The notes below the pieces were generated by a model, which was not told the DNA's origin, did not search any database, and saw only the letters and a program-made list of their open reading frames with translations. Position numbers and translations under genes: made by a program. Of a DNA stretch of 64,000 nt, positions 51,647-60,752 are shown one piece after another; position 1 is the stretch's first letter, and each line of letters begins with the position of its first letter. Source of the DNA: an uncultured Gammaproteobacteria bacterium (lineage in GTDB: Bacteria; Pseudomonadota; Gammaproteobacteria; Pseudomonadales; Pseudohongiellaceae); NCBI GenBank assembly GCA_913060695.1, contig CAJXUA010000007.1, positions 1 through 64,000 on the forward strand, in the 5' to 3' direction.

Positions 51647-51994
51647 ATGACGAAGTATCGAGGCACATGTCACTGCGGTGGCGTGCAGTTTGAGATCGAA
51701 GGCGAATTCGAGGAGATCACCGTCTGCGACTGCTCCATCTGTCAACGTAAAAACGCCAGAATGCTCAAAGTGCATGAATCGGGTTTCAAGCTACTCGCAG
51801 GTGAAGAACTGCTTACGGACTATCAGTTCAACACCCACACGGCGCATCACTACTTCTGCAAGGTCTGCGGCATCTATCCTTTCCACCGTAAGCGCACCGC
51901 GCCCGATAGCTACGGCATCAACGTGTTCTGCCTTGAGGGCTTCGACCAAAGTGGAATCCCCGTCCGCAACTCGAAGGGTTCCACCCTGTCATGA
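51647..51994 (+). CDS. GFA family protein
   Basis: GTCHCGGVQFEIEG ... CDCSICQRKNA; zinc ligands. Confidence 0.9.
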   Translation: MTKYRGTCHCGGVQFEIEGEFEEITVCDCSICQRKNARMLKVHESGFKLLAGEELLTDYQFNTHTAHHYFCKVCGIYPFHRKRTAPDSYGINVFCLEGFDQSGIPVRNSKGSTLS

Positions 51995-52647
51995 GCGACA
52001 CAGCCCTGCCTATTCTGTATTCATTCCGGCGCTGTCCCTACGCCATGCGTGCACGTCTGGCCATCGCCTATGCGCACCAGCAAGTGGAGCTACGGGAGAT
52101 AATCCTTAAGAACAAGCCAGCGCAGATGCTCGCGATCAGCCCCAAGGGTACTGTGCCTGTTGTGCAATTGCCCGATGGTACCGTGCTCGAGGAGAGCCGC
52201 GACGTAATGCTCTGGGCCTTGCACCTCAATGACCCCGACGGGCTATTGGAAGGCGAACCATCCGAGGCGACTGCAGCGCTGCTCGACGAGAACGACGGCG
52301 AATTCAAGCACTGGCTGGACCGCTATAAGTACGCGGATCGTTATCCGGAACGCAGTGCGCAGGACTATCGATCACAGGGCTGCGAGTTTTTAAAGAAACT
52401 CGAGAAACGCTTAGAGCACAGTGCCTTTCTATGTGGTGAGCAGATTCGTATCGCCGACATCGCCATCTTGCCCTTCGTACGGCAGTTCGCGATGGTGGAT
52501 AAGAATTGGTTCGATGGTGCTCCCTACCCCGCTTTGCAAGCTTGGCTGAGCGAATTGATAGCGGGAGAGATGTTTACGAAGATGATGATCAAACACGCGC
52601 CGTGGCAGCAAGGGCAGGCGCGTGTACTTCTATTTGAAGAGTACTAA
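51991..52647 (+). CDS. Glutathione S-transferase family protein
   Basis: YSFRRCPYAMRARLAIAYA, SPKGTVPVVQLPDGTVLEES; ATGA overlap with the GFA gene. Confidence 0.92.
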   Translation: MSDTALPILYSFRRCPYAMRARLAIAYAHQQVELREIILKNKPAQMLAISPKGTVPVVQLPDGTVLEESRDVMLWALHLNDPDGLLEGEPSEATAALLDENDGEFKHWLDRYKYADRYPERSAQDYRSQGCEFLKKLEKRLEHSAFLCGEQIRIADIAILPFVRQFAMVDKNWFDGAPYPALQAWLSELIAGEMFTKMMIKHAPWQQGQARVLLFEEY

Positions 52648-53972
52648 TCTGCACTCAACTGATACCTAAACACATACTGCACATTAGGGATCATGACAGG
52701 GAAACCATCTGGAGCATATTGTGTAAAGCGGAATTGTTTTGCGGCAGCTATGGCACTTCTATTGAAAACAACTGCTGGCTCCGCTTCTACTACCTCCACC
52801 GAGTCCGCGACCACTAAACCATCAATACCAACGGTAAATTTCACCTGTACCCAGCCTTCAATTCCTTCCGCCGCAGCGACAGTGGGGTACATCGGCACGA
52901 CATTTTCTATAGGGTAAAACTCCCCTCTATTCTCCACACCATCTCCCGACGGCTGAGCAGACACGATCTGCGTATTGGCCAGTGCTAGGATCAACATTGA
53001 TGACAGCAATGCGAGTGTGTATAGCACATTCCGACGCTCTTTCTTAAGCTCTTTCGTTTGCATTATTTTTCCCTCAAGTAAGTGAACGATTCTAGTTTCT
53101 AGCGTACTGCTCTCTAACATTGTTTGCGCAAACAATAGTGGTGGTGTCCCGTGTTGCTGGCAGCAGCGCGCGACCTCTAATAGGGTTGAAGCGTAATTCA
53201 TATTGTCATCTTCGAGTGCCGCGGCCTGCATATCGCAAGCGGACTCTGCGCTAGCATCGAGACGTTTTAGCAAGCGCCAGCACAGCGGGTTCAACCACAG
53301 CACACTGGCTAGGGCATAGCAGAATACTTTGCTCAACCAGTCGCCTCGTTGAACATGGCTGAGTTCGTGAGCGAGCACATGGCGTAAAGTGTGTTTGGGC
53401 CAATGCAGCGCCTCTGTCGGCAATAGCACCAATGGCCGCAGTGCGCCAAAGGAAACGGGCGACTGGATCAGCGCGCTTGTGTGTACAGACACCTTGCGCG
53501 CTATCTGCAGCTTGCGTTGCAGGCTTGCGACTTCGTCCAGAATCTTGTCATCCTCAACCGATGTGCTAAACGCACGCACACGATGCAGTTGCCATAGACC
53601 CATTAGTAGCCGCGACAGTAATAAGAACACCGGCACAAGATAGAGAACGAGCAACAGTACGCTCCAATCGAGGCCCGCCGCCTCAATTGCGCCAGGGCGT
53701 ACAATCAGCGTGACCAGTGCGGGAGCGCCCCCGGCACCACCCGTCGATGACAGCTGTGTTTGGGACATCACCAAGCCGAGGAGTACGCTGACGAAGCCGC
53801 CGAGAATCACGAGGTGCTGGCTTTGCGTGGATAGTTGGGCTCGAAGTAAGCGGTCGAACAAGAAGAAGACAGCGAGAACGAAAGCAGAGATCAGCAAGCC
53901 ATCGCCAAACACTCGAATCGCCCCATTGGCGTACCAGGCAGTAGCGAACACGTTCAATATAGAGTCCAGCAT
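52644..53972 (-). CDS. BlaR1-like M56 metallopeptidase with C-terminal TonB domain
   Basis: VLAHELSHVQRGDW (HExxH); C-terminal VPMYPTVAAAEGIEGWVQVKFTVGIDGLVVADSVEVVEAEP. Confidence 0.9.
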   Translation of the reverse strand: MLDSILNVFATAWYANGAIRVFGDGLLISAFVLAVFFLFDRLLRAQLSTQSQHLVILGGFVSVLLGLVMSQTQLSSTGGAGGAPALVTLIVRPGAIEAAGLDWSVLLLVLYLVPVFLLLSRLLMGLWQLHRVRAFSTSVEDDKILDEVASLQRKLQIARKVSVHTSALIQSPVSFGALRPLVLLPTEALHWPKHTLRHVLAHELSHVQRGDWLSKVFCYALASVLWLNPLCWRLLKRLDASAESACDMQAAALEDDNMNYASTLLEVARCCQQHGTPPLLFAQTMLESSTLETRIVHLLEGKIMQTKELKKERRNVLYTLALLSSMLILALANTQIVSAQPSGDGVENRGEFYPIENVVPMYPTVAAAEGIEGWVQVKFTVGIDGLVVADSVEVVEAEPAVVFNRSAIAAAKQFRFTQYAPDGFPVMIPNVQYVFRYQLSAD

Positions 53973-53982
53973 GGCAAGCCCC

Positions 53983-54375
53983 TTATTCTTTCTCAGTTAG
54001 AGTTTTTTTCTTGGCTTTTATCAACTGCTCGAGACGGCTGAGTTCCTCGGAAGAGAGTGCGTTTACTGATTGATCCAGCAAGGAGTTGACGGCAAGAAAA
54101 GGCGAGTCCTCGAAGAAGGTCTTCACTACATTGCGAAGCGCAGAGCGCGAGGCCACCTGCCGTTTCACCAGAGGGAAGTAGAGATACTTCGGGCCACTCT
54201 CGCGGTGGTCGATATGGCCTTTCTCTTTGAGCTTGCCTAGCAGTGTGCGCACCGACGAATAGCTTGGCGCATCCTCGATACTGTCTTGCACATCCTTCGC
54301 GCTTGCCTCACCGAGGCGATAGAGCACGTCCATTATTTGCCGTTCCCGGCGACTGAGTTGATCTGCATTCGACAT
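53983..54375 (-). CDS. BlaI/MecI/CopY family repressor
   Basis: LSRRERQIMDVLYRLGEASAKDVQDSIEDAPSYSSVRTLLGKLKEKGHIDHRE. Confidence 0.93.
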   Translation of the reverse strand: MSNADQLSRRERQIMDVLYRLGEASAKDVQDSIEDAPSYSSVRTLLGKLKEKGHIDHRESGPKYLYFPLVKRQVASRSALRNVVKTFFEDSPFLAVNSLLDQSVNALSSEELSRLEQLIKAKKKTLTEKE

Positions 54376-54389
54376 AGCAAAGATCCTAT

Positions 54390-54426
54390 GTGTTAATTTA
54401 TTAACATAGTGCTAATAAATTAACAC
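54390..54426. promoter_or_regulatory. Operator-like perfect inverted repeat upstream of the BlaI-type gene
   Basis: GTGTTAATTTATTA-ACATAGTGC-TAATAAATTAACAC, 14-bp perfect arms, with nested palindrome TGTTAATTTATTAACA. Confidence 0.8.
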
Positions 54427-54581
54427 TTGAATGGGATATGTCAACAAAAGATTCAAAAAAACTGCGCAGAAGTGATGAACTGTCTGCCACTAACCCCCGA
54501 TGCCAAGTTTATGGAACGCTACTTCATTGCCCTGCAACTCCGTATAATGCAGCTCTTTGAGAAACACAGCGCGAGGCAGAA

Positions 54582-54920
54582 ATGGACTTAATCGAGTGGG
54601 CAGACTTCCAGAAGGTTGAGCTGCGAGTTGGCACTATCATCGCGGTGGACCCCTTTCCAGAGGCCCGCAAGCCAGCCCACAAACTCACCGTGGACTTCGG
54701 CGAAGAGATTGGGGTGCGCCGCTCCAGCGCGCAGATCACCGACATCTACAGCGCCGCGGACCTTGTCGGCAAACAGGTCGTGGCCGTGGTGAACTTTCCG
54801 CGTAAACAGATCGGGCCCTTCATGTCCGAATGCCTAGTCACGGGCTTTCATCGCGACGATGGCGCGGTGGTGCTGGCCGTTCCGGACAGTGCTGTGCCAA
54901 ATGGGGCGAAGCTTGCTTAG
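54582..54920 (+). CDS. csaA: tRNA-binding domain protein (CsaA-like)
   Basis: DFQKVELRVGTIIAVDPFPEARKPAHKLTVDFGEEIGVRRSSAQIT ... NFPRKQIGPFMSECLVTG. Confidence 0.92.
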   Translation: MDLIEWADFQKVELRVGTIIAVDPFPEARKPAHKLTVDFGEEIGVRRSSAQITDIYSAADLVGKQVVAVVNFPRKQIGPFMSECLVTGFHRDDGAVVLAVPDSAVPNGAKLA

Positions 54921-54928
54921 ACCGAAAG

Positions 54929-55034
54929 GTAGGAGCGCTTGCCCTCGTAAGGAGGTGCCCTGCAAGCGATTGGGTGCGATTGAAATAGAGTTAAGATAAA
55001 TTTTGGCCGATCGCCTGCAGGGCAGGCTCCTACA
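54929..55034. repeat. Inverted pair of REP-like elements
   Basis: GTAGGAGCGCTTGCC...GCAAGCGATTG and GATCGCCTGCAGGGCAGGCTCCTACAAC in opposite orientation. Confidence 0.65.
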
Positions 55035-55153
55035 ACAACAAAAAACCCCTCTTCGCCTACCCTTTAACCCAGTTTCCTCCTACACTCCCTGTCATCTAGT
55101 GCAGTTCCTAGCCCAAACATCCAAAACCTCATTCCATCAGGAGAAGCAACACA

Positions 55154-56029
55154 ATGTGCGACAACCATACCGCTGAAGAAGATGCCTACATGCTCAAGAT
55201 GTCCAAACTGAGTCGCCGCCAGTTCGCCAAGCTAGGCGTTACTGCCGCAATCGCGGCATTGCTGCCACCACTAGCGAACGCGCAGGACGTGATGGAGATG
55301 GAAGTCACCATTAGCACTCCAGACGGCATGGCGGACTGCTACTTCGTACACCCTAGCAGTGGCAAACACCCTGCGGTTTTGATGTGGCCTGATATTCTTG
55401 GCCTGCGTCCCGCATCTCGCGCCATGGGCAAACGCCTCGCGCAATCCGGTTACTCCGTGCTAGTCGTCAATCCCTTCTACCGCATTCAACATGCGCCAGT
55501 TATTCCAGACAGCGCCTCCTTCGCAGACCCAGAGATCTCCGGCATCGTGCGCCCCATGATGGCCTCGCTGACCGAAGCGTCCGACATTACGGATGCGGGC
55601 GCTTTCTTAGCCTGGATCGACCAGCAGGCGGCAGTGGATACTAGTCGTAAGATCGGCACCGTGGGTCACTGCATGGGCGGGCCACAGGTCATGCGTACCG
55701 TGTCGCATTTCCCTGAGAGAGTCGGCGCAGGCGCAACCTTCCATGGCGTAAACCTTGCCACCGCGAATGCTGACAGCCCGCACTTGAATATCCCCAATAT
55801 GGATGCGCGCATGTTGATCGCGATTGCAGAGAACGATGACGCTCGCGATCTTGAGGTAAAGACCACGCTGCGCAATGCGTTCGCCGCCGCCAATATTCCC
55901 GCCGAGATCGAGGTCTATGCCGGCTCGATGCATGGCTGGACCATGCCCGACTTCCCAGTCTATGACCAAGCGCTAGCCGAACGGGCATGGGCTCGCCTGC
56001 TGGACACTTATGCAAAGGCACTGGTGTGA
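55154..56029 (+). CDS. Dienelactone hydrolase family protein, Tat-type signal (copy 1)
   Basis: MCDNHTAEE N-terminus, SRRQFAKLG twin-Arg, GTVGHCMGG nucleophile region, GSMHGW. Confidence 0.9.
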   Translation: MCDNHTAEEDAYMLKMSKLSRRQFAKLGVTAAIAALLPPLANAQDVMEMEVTISTPDGMADCYFVHPSSGKHPAVLMWPDILGLRPASRAMGKRLAQSGYSVLVVNPFYRIQHAPVIPDSASFADPEISGIVRPMMASLTEASDITDAGAFLAWIDQQAAVDTSRKIGTVGHCMGGPQVMRTVSHFPERVGAGATFHGVNLATANADSPHLNIPNMDARMLIAIAENDDARDLEVKTTLRNAFAAANIPAEIEVYAGSMHGWTMPDFPVYDQALAERAWARLLDTYAKALV

Positions 56030-56105
56030 ACTAGTAACTAATCAAGTCTGGAGAAATACAGAAGACGCTTCGAAGGTCTACAAAATAAAACAGGAGATCG
56101 ATGCT

Positions 56106-56984
56106 ATGTGTGATAACCATACGGTAGAAGAGAACGAGCTTTATCTTGCTATGCAAAAGAAGATGAATCGTCGCCAGTTCGGCAAGCTAGGGGCTGGCGC
56201 TGCACTCACCATGATGTTGCCCGCCGTGGCGAACGCCCAGGACGTGATGGAGATGGATGTGAACATCCAAACCCCAGACGGCATGGCGGATTGCTATTTC
56301 GTCCATCCTACTTCGGGTCAACACGCGGCAGTCATCATATGGCCGGACATCCTTGGCCTGCGCCCAGCCTTCCGAGCTATGGGCAAACGCCTCGCGCAAT
56401 CCGGTTACTCCGTTTTGGTGGTGAACCCCTTCTACCGTAGCGCTAAATCTCCGGTGGTGGGCCCCGGGGCCAGCTTCGCTGACCCAGCGATCTCGGCGAT
56501 CGTGCGTCCCATGGCCGGGCAGCTCAATGCCACCACTCACGTGACTGACGCCAATGCCTTCATTAATTGGGTAGACCAGCAGCCTTCCGTCGATACCAGC
56601 CGCAAGATTGGCACTACGGGTTACTGCATGGGCGGCCCAATCGTGATGCGCACGATGTCAAATTTCCCTGAGCGCATGGGTGCCGGCGGCAGCTTCCATG
56701 GTGGCGGTTTGAATACGGCCAACCCAGACAGTCCCCATCTTGGCATTCCGAATATGGACGGCCGCATGTTGATCGCGATTGCCACCAACGATGATGAGCG
56801 CGACCCGGAATCCAAGTACGTGTTGCGTCGCTCCTTCGCTGCCGCGCAAGTGCCTGCCGAAGTGCTAGTGTATGACGATGCCAATCATGGCTGGTGTATA
56901 CCGGACTCTGCGGTGTACAACGAGGCACAGGCCGAGCGCGCATGGAGCCGCCTGCTGCGGACTTTCGAGATTGCGCTCGCCTAA
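56106..56984 (+). CDS. Dienelactone hydrolase family protein, Tat-type signal (copy 2)
   Basis: MCDNHTVEE, NRRQFGKLG, GTTGYCMGG, DANHGW; tandem paralogue of the preceding gene. Confidence 0.9.
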   Translation: MCDNHTVEENELYLAMQKKMNRRQFGKLGAGAALTMMLPAVANAQDVMEMDVNIQTPDGMADCYFVHPTSGQHAAVIIWPDILGLRPAFRAMGKRLAQSGYSVLVVNPFYRSAKSPVVGPGASFADPAISAIVRPMAGQLNATTHVTDANAFINWVDQQPSVDTSRKIGTTGYCMGGPIVMRTMSNFPERMGAGGSFHGGGLNTANPDSPHLGIPNMDGRMLIAIATNDDERDPESKYVLRRSFAAAQVPAEVLVYDDANHGWCIPDSAVYNEAQAERAWSRLLRTFEIALA

Positions 56985-57032
56985 GTGCAAGGCATGAGGA
57001 AGAGGCGGGTCAAAACGCCTCTTCCTGCTTTA

Positions 57033-58253
57033 CTAGCTTGTTAGAGTTTCATCGATCAGATCCTGATTCATCTCCACCCCAAGACCGGGCCCCTGCGGCA
57101 TATTCATAAAACCTTCCGAATCGACCAATGGCGCATTCTCTAGCACTGCGAAGGCATCGGTGTATTCCGCGATGGGCGGATCATTCAATATCTCAATCCA
57201 CGGGCAATGGGGCCATGTGCCAATCATATGTAGCTGAGCGATGGTGCCAAGCTGGCCGCCACCGTGATGCGGAATAATGTCTTTGTGGTGAGCCAAGGCC
57301 AATGCCGCCACGGCGCGCAGGCCCTGCACGCCTTCGGTCACTAGGATTTCGGGCTGTAGGATGTCGTAAACGCCCTTGTCGATTATGTCTAAGAATTCAT
57401 TCACGCCGCGATTGTTCTCGCCGCCTGCCAAGGGGATATCGACCATGCGATTCAGCTCTGCTAGCCCCTCGTAGTCATAGCGACGCAGTGGCTCCTCCAT
57501 CCAATACACGTTCAAGCGCTTGAGCTCCCGCGCGGTATCTAGTGCACGCGTGAAGTCCCATTGCACGCCTGGCTGCCAGATGCCGCTGGACTGCGCCTGA
57601 TTGCAGTCGGTCATGATGGTGTAGTCCTCGCCCACCGCGTCTCGCACCAACTCGATAGTGCGGATGTCCTCACTCATCTTCTCGTGGTGCAGTCGAATCT
57701 TAATGCCCTGCCAGCCCTCTTCCTTCATGCGTAGCGCCTGCTCGGCGCGCTCCTCGGGGGAAGAGAGTTGAATCATGCTGGCATAGGCGGGTACGCGAAC
57801 TTTGTGGGCACCCCACAGCTTGTACAGAGGCTGGCCAGTGGCCTTGCCGATGATGTCCCACAGCGCGATCTCCGCCACAGCCACCTCGCGCCAGTTATTC
57901 TGTACGCCATTGGTATAGCGCATCTGGTGACCCAAACGCTCGGTGTCGAAGGGGTCTTGCCCCACCAGCAGACGCTTCATCTGTGCTATCGAACTCGGGC
58001 TCATGCCAGGGGCGATACCACTGATGCCTTGATCTGTAAGAATCTCCGTCACGGTGCCGCCGCCCTCCACTCGCGTAAAGGAGGTGCCAGGCGCCCAAGC
58101 GGCTTCCATGCGGCCCTTCTCGCGCAGAACTTTCATGCGGTGCACGCGAATATCGGTGATGCGCATACGCCCGGTTTGAGCCATGAGGAGATGAGGGAAG
58201 GCTACGGGTGCCAGCGCGACGCCAAGCCCGGCAAGGAAGTGTCTGCGTTTCAT
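57033..58253 (-). CDS. Enolase superfamily (mandelate racemase/muconate lactonizing-like) enzyme with signal peptide
   Basis: MKRRHFLAGLG signal; EGWQGIKIRLHH, MTDCNQAQ, WMEEPLRRYDYEGLAELNRMVDIPLAGGEN. Confidence 0.9.
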   Translation of the reverse strand: MKRRHFLAGLGVALAPVAFPHLLMAQTGRMRITDIRVHRMKVLREKGRMEAAWAPGTSFTRVEGGGTVTEILTDQGISGIAPGMSPSSIAQMKRLLVGQDPFDTERLGHQMRYTNGVQNNWREVAVAEIALWDIIGKATGQPLYKLWGAHKVRVPAYASMIQLSSPEERAEQALRMKEEGWQGIKIRLHHEKMSEDIRTIELVRDAVGEDYTIMTDCNQAQSSGIWQPGVQWDFTRALDTARELKRLNVYWMEEPLRRYDYEGLAELNRMVDIPLAGGENNRGVNEFLDIIDKGVYDILQPEILVTEGVQGLRAVAALALAHHKDIIPHHGGGQLGTIAQLHMIGTWPHCPWIEILNDPPIAEYTDAFAVLENAPLVDSEGFMNMPQGPGLGVEMNQDLIDETLTS

Positions 58254-58414
58254 AGGTCTTTCTCCGTCTTTGTGCAGAGTAATAAAGTTGAAGGATTCAG
58301 CATAACACTGGCAACGCAGTACTCGCCAAGTGGTGATGCAAGCGGCGATATTAGCGCGGCGGAGTTTGATGTTACTATCCCAAGCTGAAGCCAGAATAAA
58401 AACAAGAGGACAAT

Positions 58415-58981
58415 ATGACGACTAAGAAAACCCTTAGCCGGCGCGAGCTGTGCAAGATGGGCCTGATTGCCACAGTGGCACTGCCCCTAAATGCACACGC
58501 ACAGCCAGCAAATCGTATGCGCCCACAGCGCGGCGATCAGATCGTATTCGATGGCGGCGACAAGGCCGGGCAATTGATTAGCCCCGAACAGCTCGTGTTG
58601 AATGCTCAGCCTGTCGCAGCCCTAGCGCGCGACCCGAATAGCAATGAAGTACGCGATGGCTCACGCCTCAATCGCATCATGGTGATGCGCGTAGACCCCG
58701 AGACCCTTTCCACCCCCACCCGCAATAACGCAGCAGAGGGCATCATCGCCTACTCCGCCATCTGCACTCATACCGGTTGCGACATCACTAATTGGAAGGC
58801 TGACGAATTACACATGGCCTGCCCCTGTCACGAGTCCGAGTTCGATATACGCGACAATGGCAATGTGGTGGGTGGCCCTGCCCCAAGGCCCTTGGCGATG
58901 CTACCCCTCGCGATAGAAGATGGCGAGCTGCGCGTCGCCGGCGCTTTCAAGGGCCGCGTCGGGTTTCAACAACAATTCTAA
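58415..58981 (+). CDS. Rieske [2Fe-2S] protein with Tat-type signal
   Basis: SRRELCKMG; CTHTGCDITNW ... CPCHESEFD. Confidence 0.92.
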   Translation: MTTKKTLSRRELCKMGLIATVALPLNAHAQPANRMRPQRGDQIVFDGGDKAGQLISPEQLVLNAQPVAALARDPNSNEVRDGSRLNRIMVMRVDPETLSTPTRNNAAEGIIAYSAICTHTGCDITNWKADELHMACPCHESEFDIRDNGNVVGGPAPRPLAMLPLAIEDGELRVAGAFKGRVGFQQQF

Positions 58982-59018
58982 TCACGCTGTGTTCAAAATA
59001 ATAACTCTAGGTGAAGCC

Positions 59019-60740
59019 ATGAACAGATTCGCGTACACCCTCGCCCTACTCGCCACATCGTTATTTGTCTCGAACTCTCTTAGCGCTCAGCCGCTGCCTC
59101 CTTATGAGCCCGTGACTGCCGAGCGTCTGCAGTCTCCCGAGGAAGATAACTGGTTGATGTATCGCGGCACCTATGACGCGCAGGGCTATAGCACCCTCGA
59201 CCAGATCAACACCGAGAATGTGGACAAACTTGAGATGGTGTGGAGTTTCTCCACCGGACTTAGAGAGGGGCACCAGGCACCTCCAATTGTTAACAACGAA
59301 TTCATGTACATCACTACGCCGCAGAATCACCTGCTGGCCTTGAACGCGAAAACAGGCGACTTGCTGTGGCGCTATCAACGTTACTTGCCCGACGATCTAC
59401 AACAATTCCACCCCACCAACCGTGGCGTTGCGCTGTATGAAAACCTCGTCTTCATGGCCACTGTCGATGCCTATCTTGTCGCACTCGATGCGGTGACCGG
59501 TGAGCTCGTCTGGGAAGTGCCAGTCGAGGACTACTATGCAGGCTATTACATGACACTCGCGCCCTTAGTTGCCGATGGCAAGGTCATGGTGGGAGTATCT
59601 GGCGGCGAGATGGGCATCAGGGGCTTCGTGGCCGCCTACGATCCTATGAATGGCGAAGAACTGTGGAAGCGCTACACCATTCCTGCACCGGGCGAGCCAG
59701 GCTCGGAGTCTTGGCCCGGCGACACTTGGAAGACCGGCGGCGTGCCCGTGTGGATTACGGGTTCCTATGACCCCGAGCTGAATATGACCTATTGGGGTAC
59801 CGGCAATGGCGGCCCTTGGATGGGCGACGTGCGCCCTGGCGACAATCTCTATTCCACTTCTGTGATTGCAATCGATGCCGGCAATGGCGAGATCATGGCC
59901 CATCATCAGTATCACTGGAACGACTCCTGGGACTGGGACGAGGTCTCCACGCCCATGTTGATCGACTATCAGCGCGAGGGAGAGACGGTCAAGGGCATCG
60001 TGCATGCGGGCCGTAACGGCTATCTGTGGTTCCTCAATCGCACCGCGGACAGCATCGGCTTCGAGGATGCCACGCCCTATGTGTATCAAGAGGTCTTCAC
60101 CAGCATCGACCCCGTGACGGGTCGGCCGGAATACGACATGAGCAAGAAACCCGGCACCGGCAAATCTGCCGACTTCTGCCCCTCCCTGTGGGGCGGGAAG
60201 GACTGGCCACCTGAGGCCTTCAATCCCGAGCTGCGCCTACTCTTCATTCCCGCCAACGAGAATCTTTGCTCCACCATGGAGGGCGAGGAAGCCCAGTACA
60301 GCCCCGGTCGCTCCTATATGGGACGAGCGGAGTCGGACAACGGCGGCTTCTTCATCCGCGATGGCGCGGAACATATTGGCGAGCTACAAGCGTGGAACGT
60401 AGACACTGGTGAGCGCGTCTGGACTACTACCTTCGAGAGCCAGAACTGGGGCCCCGTGCTTGCAACGGCCGGCAATCTAGTGTTCATGGGCGGCACCAAT
60501 GATCGTAAGTTCCGCGCCTTCGACGCGCGCACCGGCGAGATACTGTGGGAGCAGCCCACAAACTCCGGCGTGATAGGAGTGCCCGTGACTTATAGGATCG
60601 ATGGTGTGCAGTATGTGGCGGTGCTATCCGGCTGGGGCGTCGATGCCCAGCGCGAACAGAACCTCATCAATATGGTGCGGGAGAAGCAGACCTATGTACC
60701 CCAGGGCGGGGTGCTGTGGGTATTCGCGCTAGAGGAATAG
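59019..60740 (+). CDS. PQQ-dependent alcohol dehydrogenase-like quinoprotein
   Basis: Signal peptide; WLMYRGTYDAQGYSTLDQINTENV, LNAKTGDLLWRY and related W-motifs, RPGDNLYSTSVIAID, CPSLWGGKDWPPEAFNP. Confidence 0.92.
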   Translation: MNRFAYTLALLATSLFVSNSLSAQPLPPYEPVTAERLQSPEEDNWLMYRGTYDAQGYSTLDQINTENVDKLEMVWSFSTGLREGHQAPPIVNNEFMYITTPQNHLLALNAKTGDLLWRYQRYLPDDLQQFHPTNRGVALYENLVFMATVDAYLVALDAVTGELVWEVPVEDYYAGYYMTLAPLVADGKVMVGVSGGEMGIRGFVAAYDPMNGEELWKRYTIPAPGEPGSESWPGDTWKTGGVPVWITGSYDPELNMTYWGTGNGGPWMGDVRPGDNLYSTSVIAIDAGNGEIMAHHQYHWNDSWDWDEVSTPMLIDYQREGETVKGIVHAGRNGYLWFLNRTADSIGFEDATPYVYQEVFTSIDPVTGRPEYDMSKKPGTGKSADFCPSLWGGKDWPPEAFNPELRLLFIPANENLCSTMEGEEAQYSPGRSYMGRAESDNGGFFIRDGAEHIGELQAWNVDTGERVWTTTFESQNWGPVLATAGNLVFMGGTNDRKFRAFDARTGEILWEQPTNSGVIGVPVTYRIDGVQYVAVLSGWGVDAQREQNLINMVREKQTYVPQGGVLWVFALEE

Positions 60741-60752
60741 CACGAGGCATGC

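Noticed and set aside
59565-60089. 174-aa minus-strand ORF opposite the PQQ dehydrogenase
   Set aside because: Antisense shadow without motifs; plus-strand gene is unambiguous.
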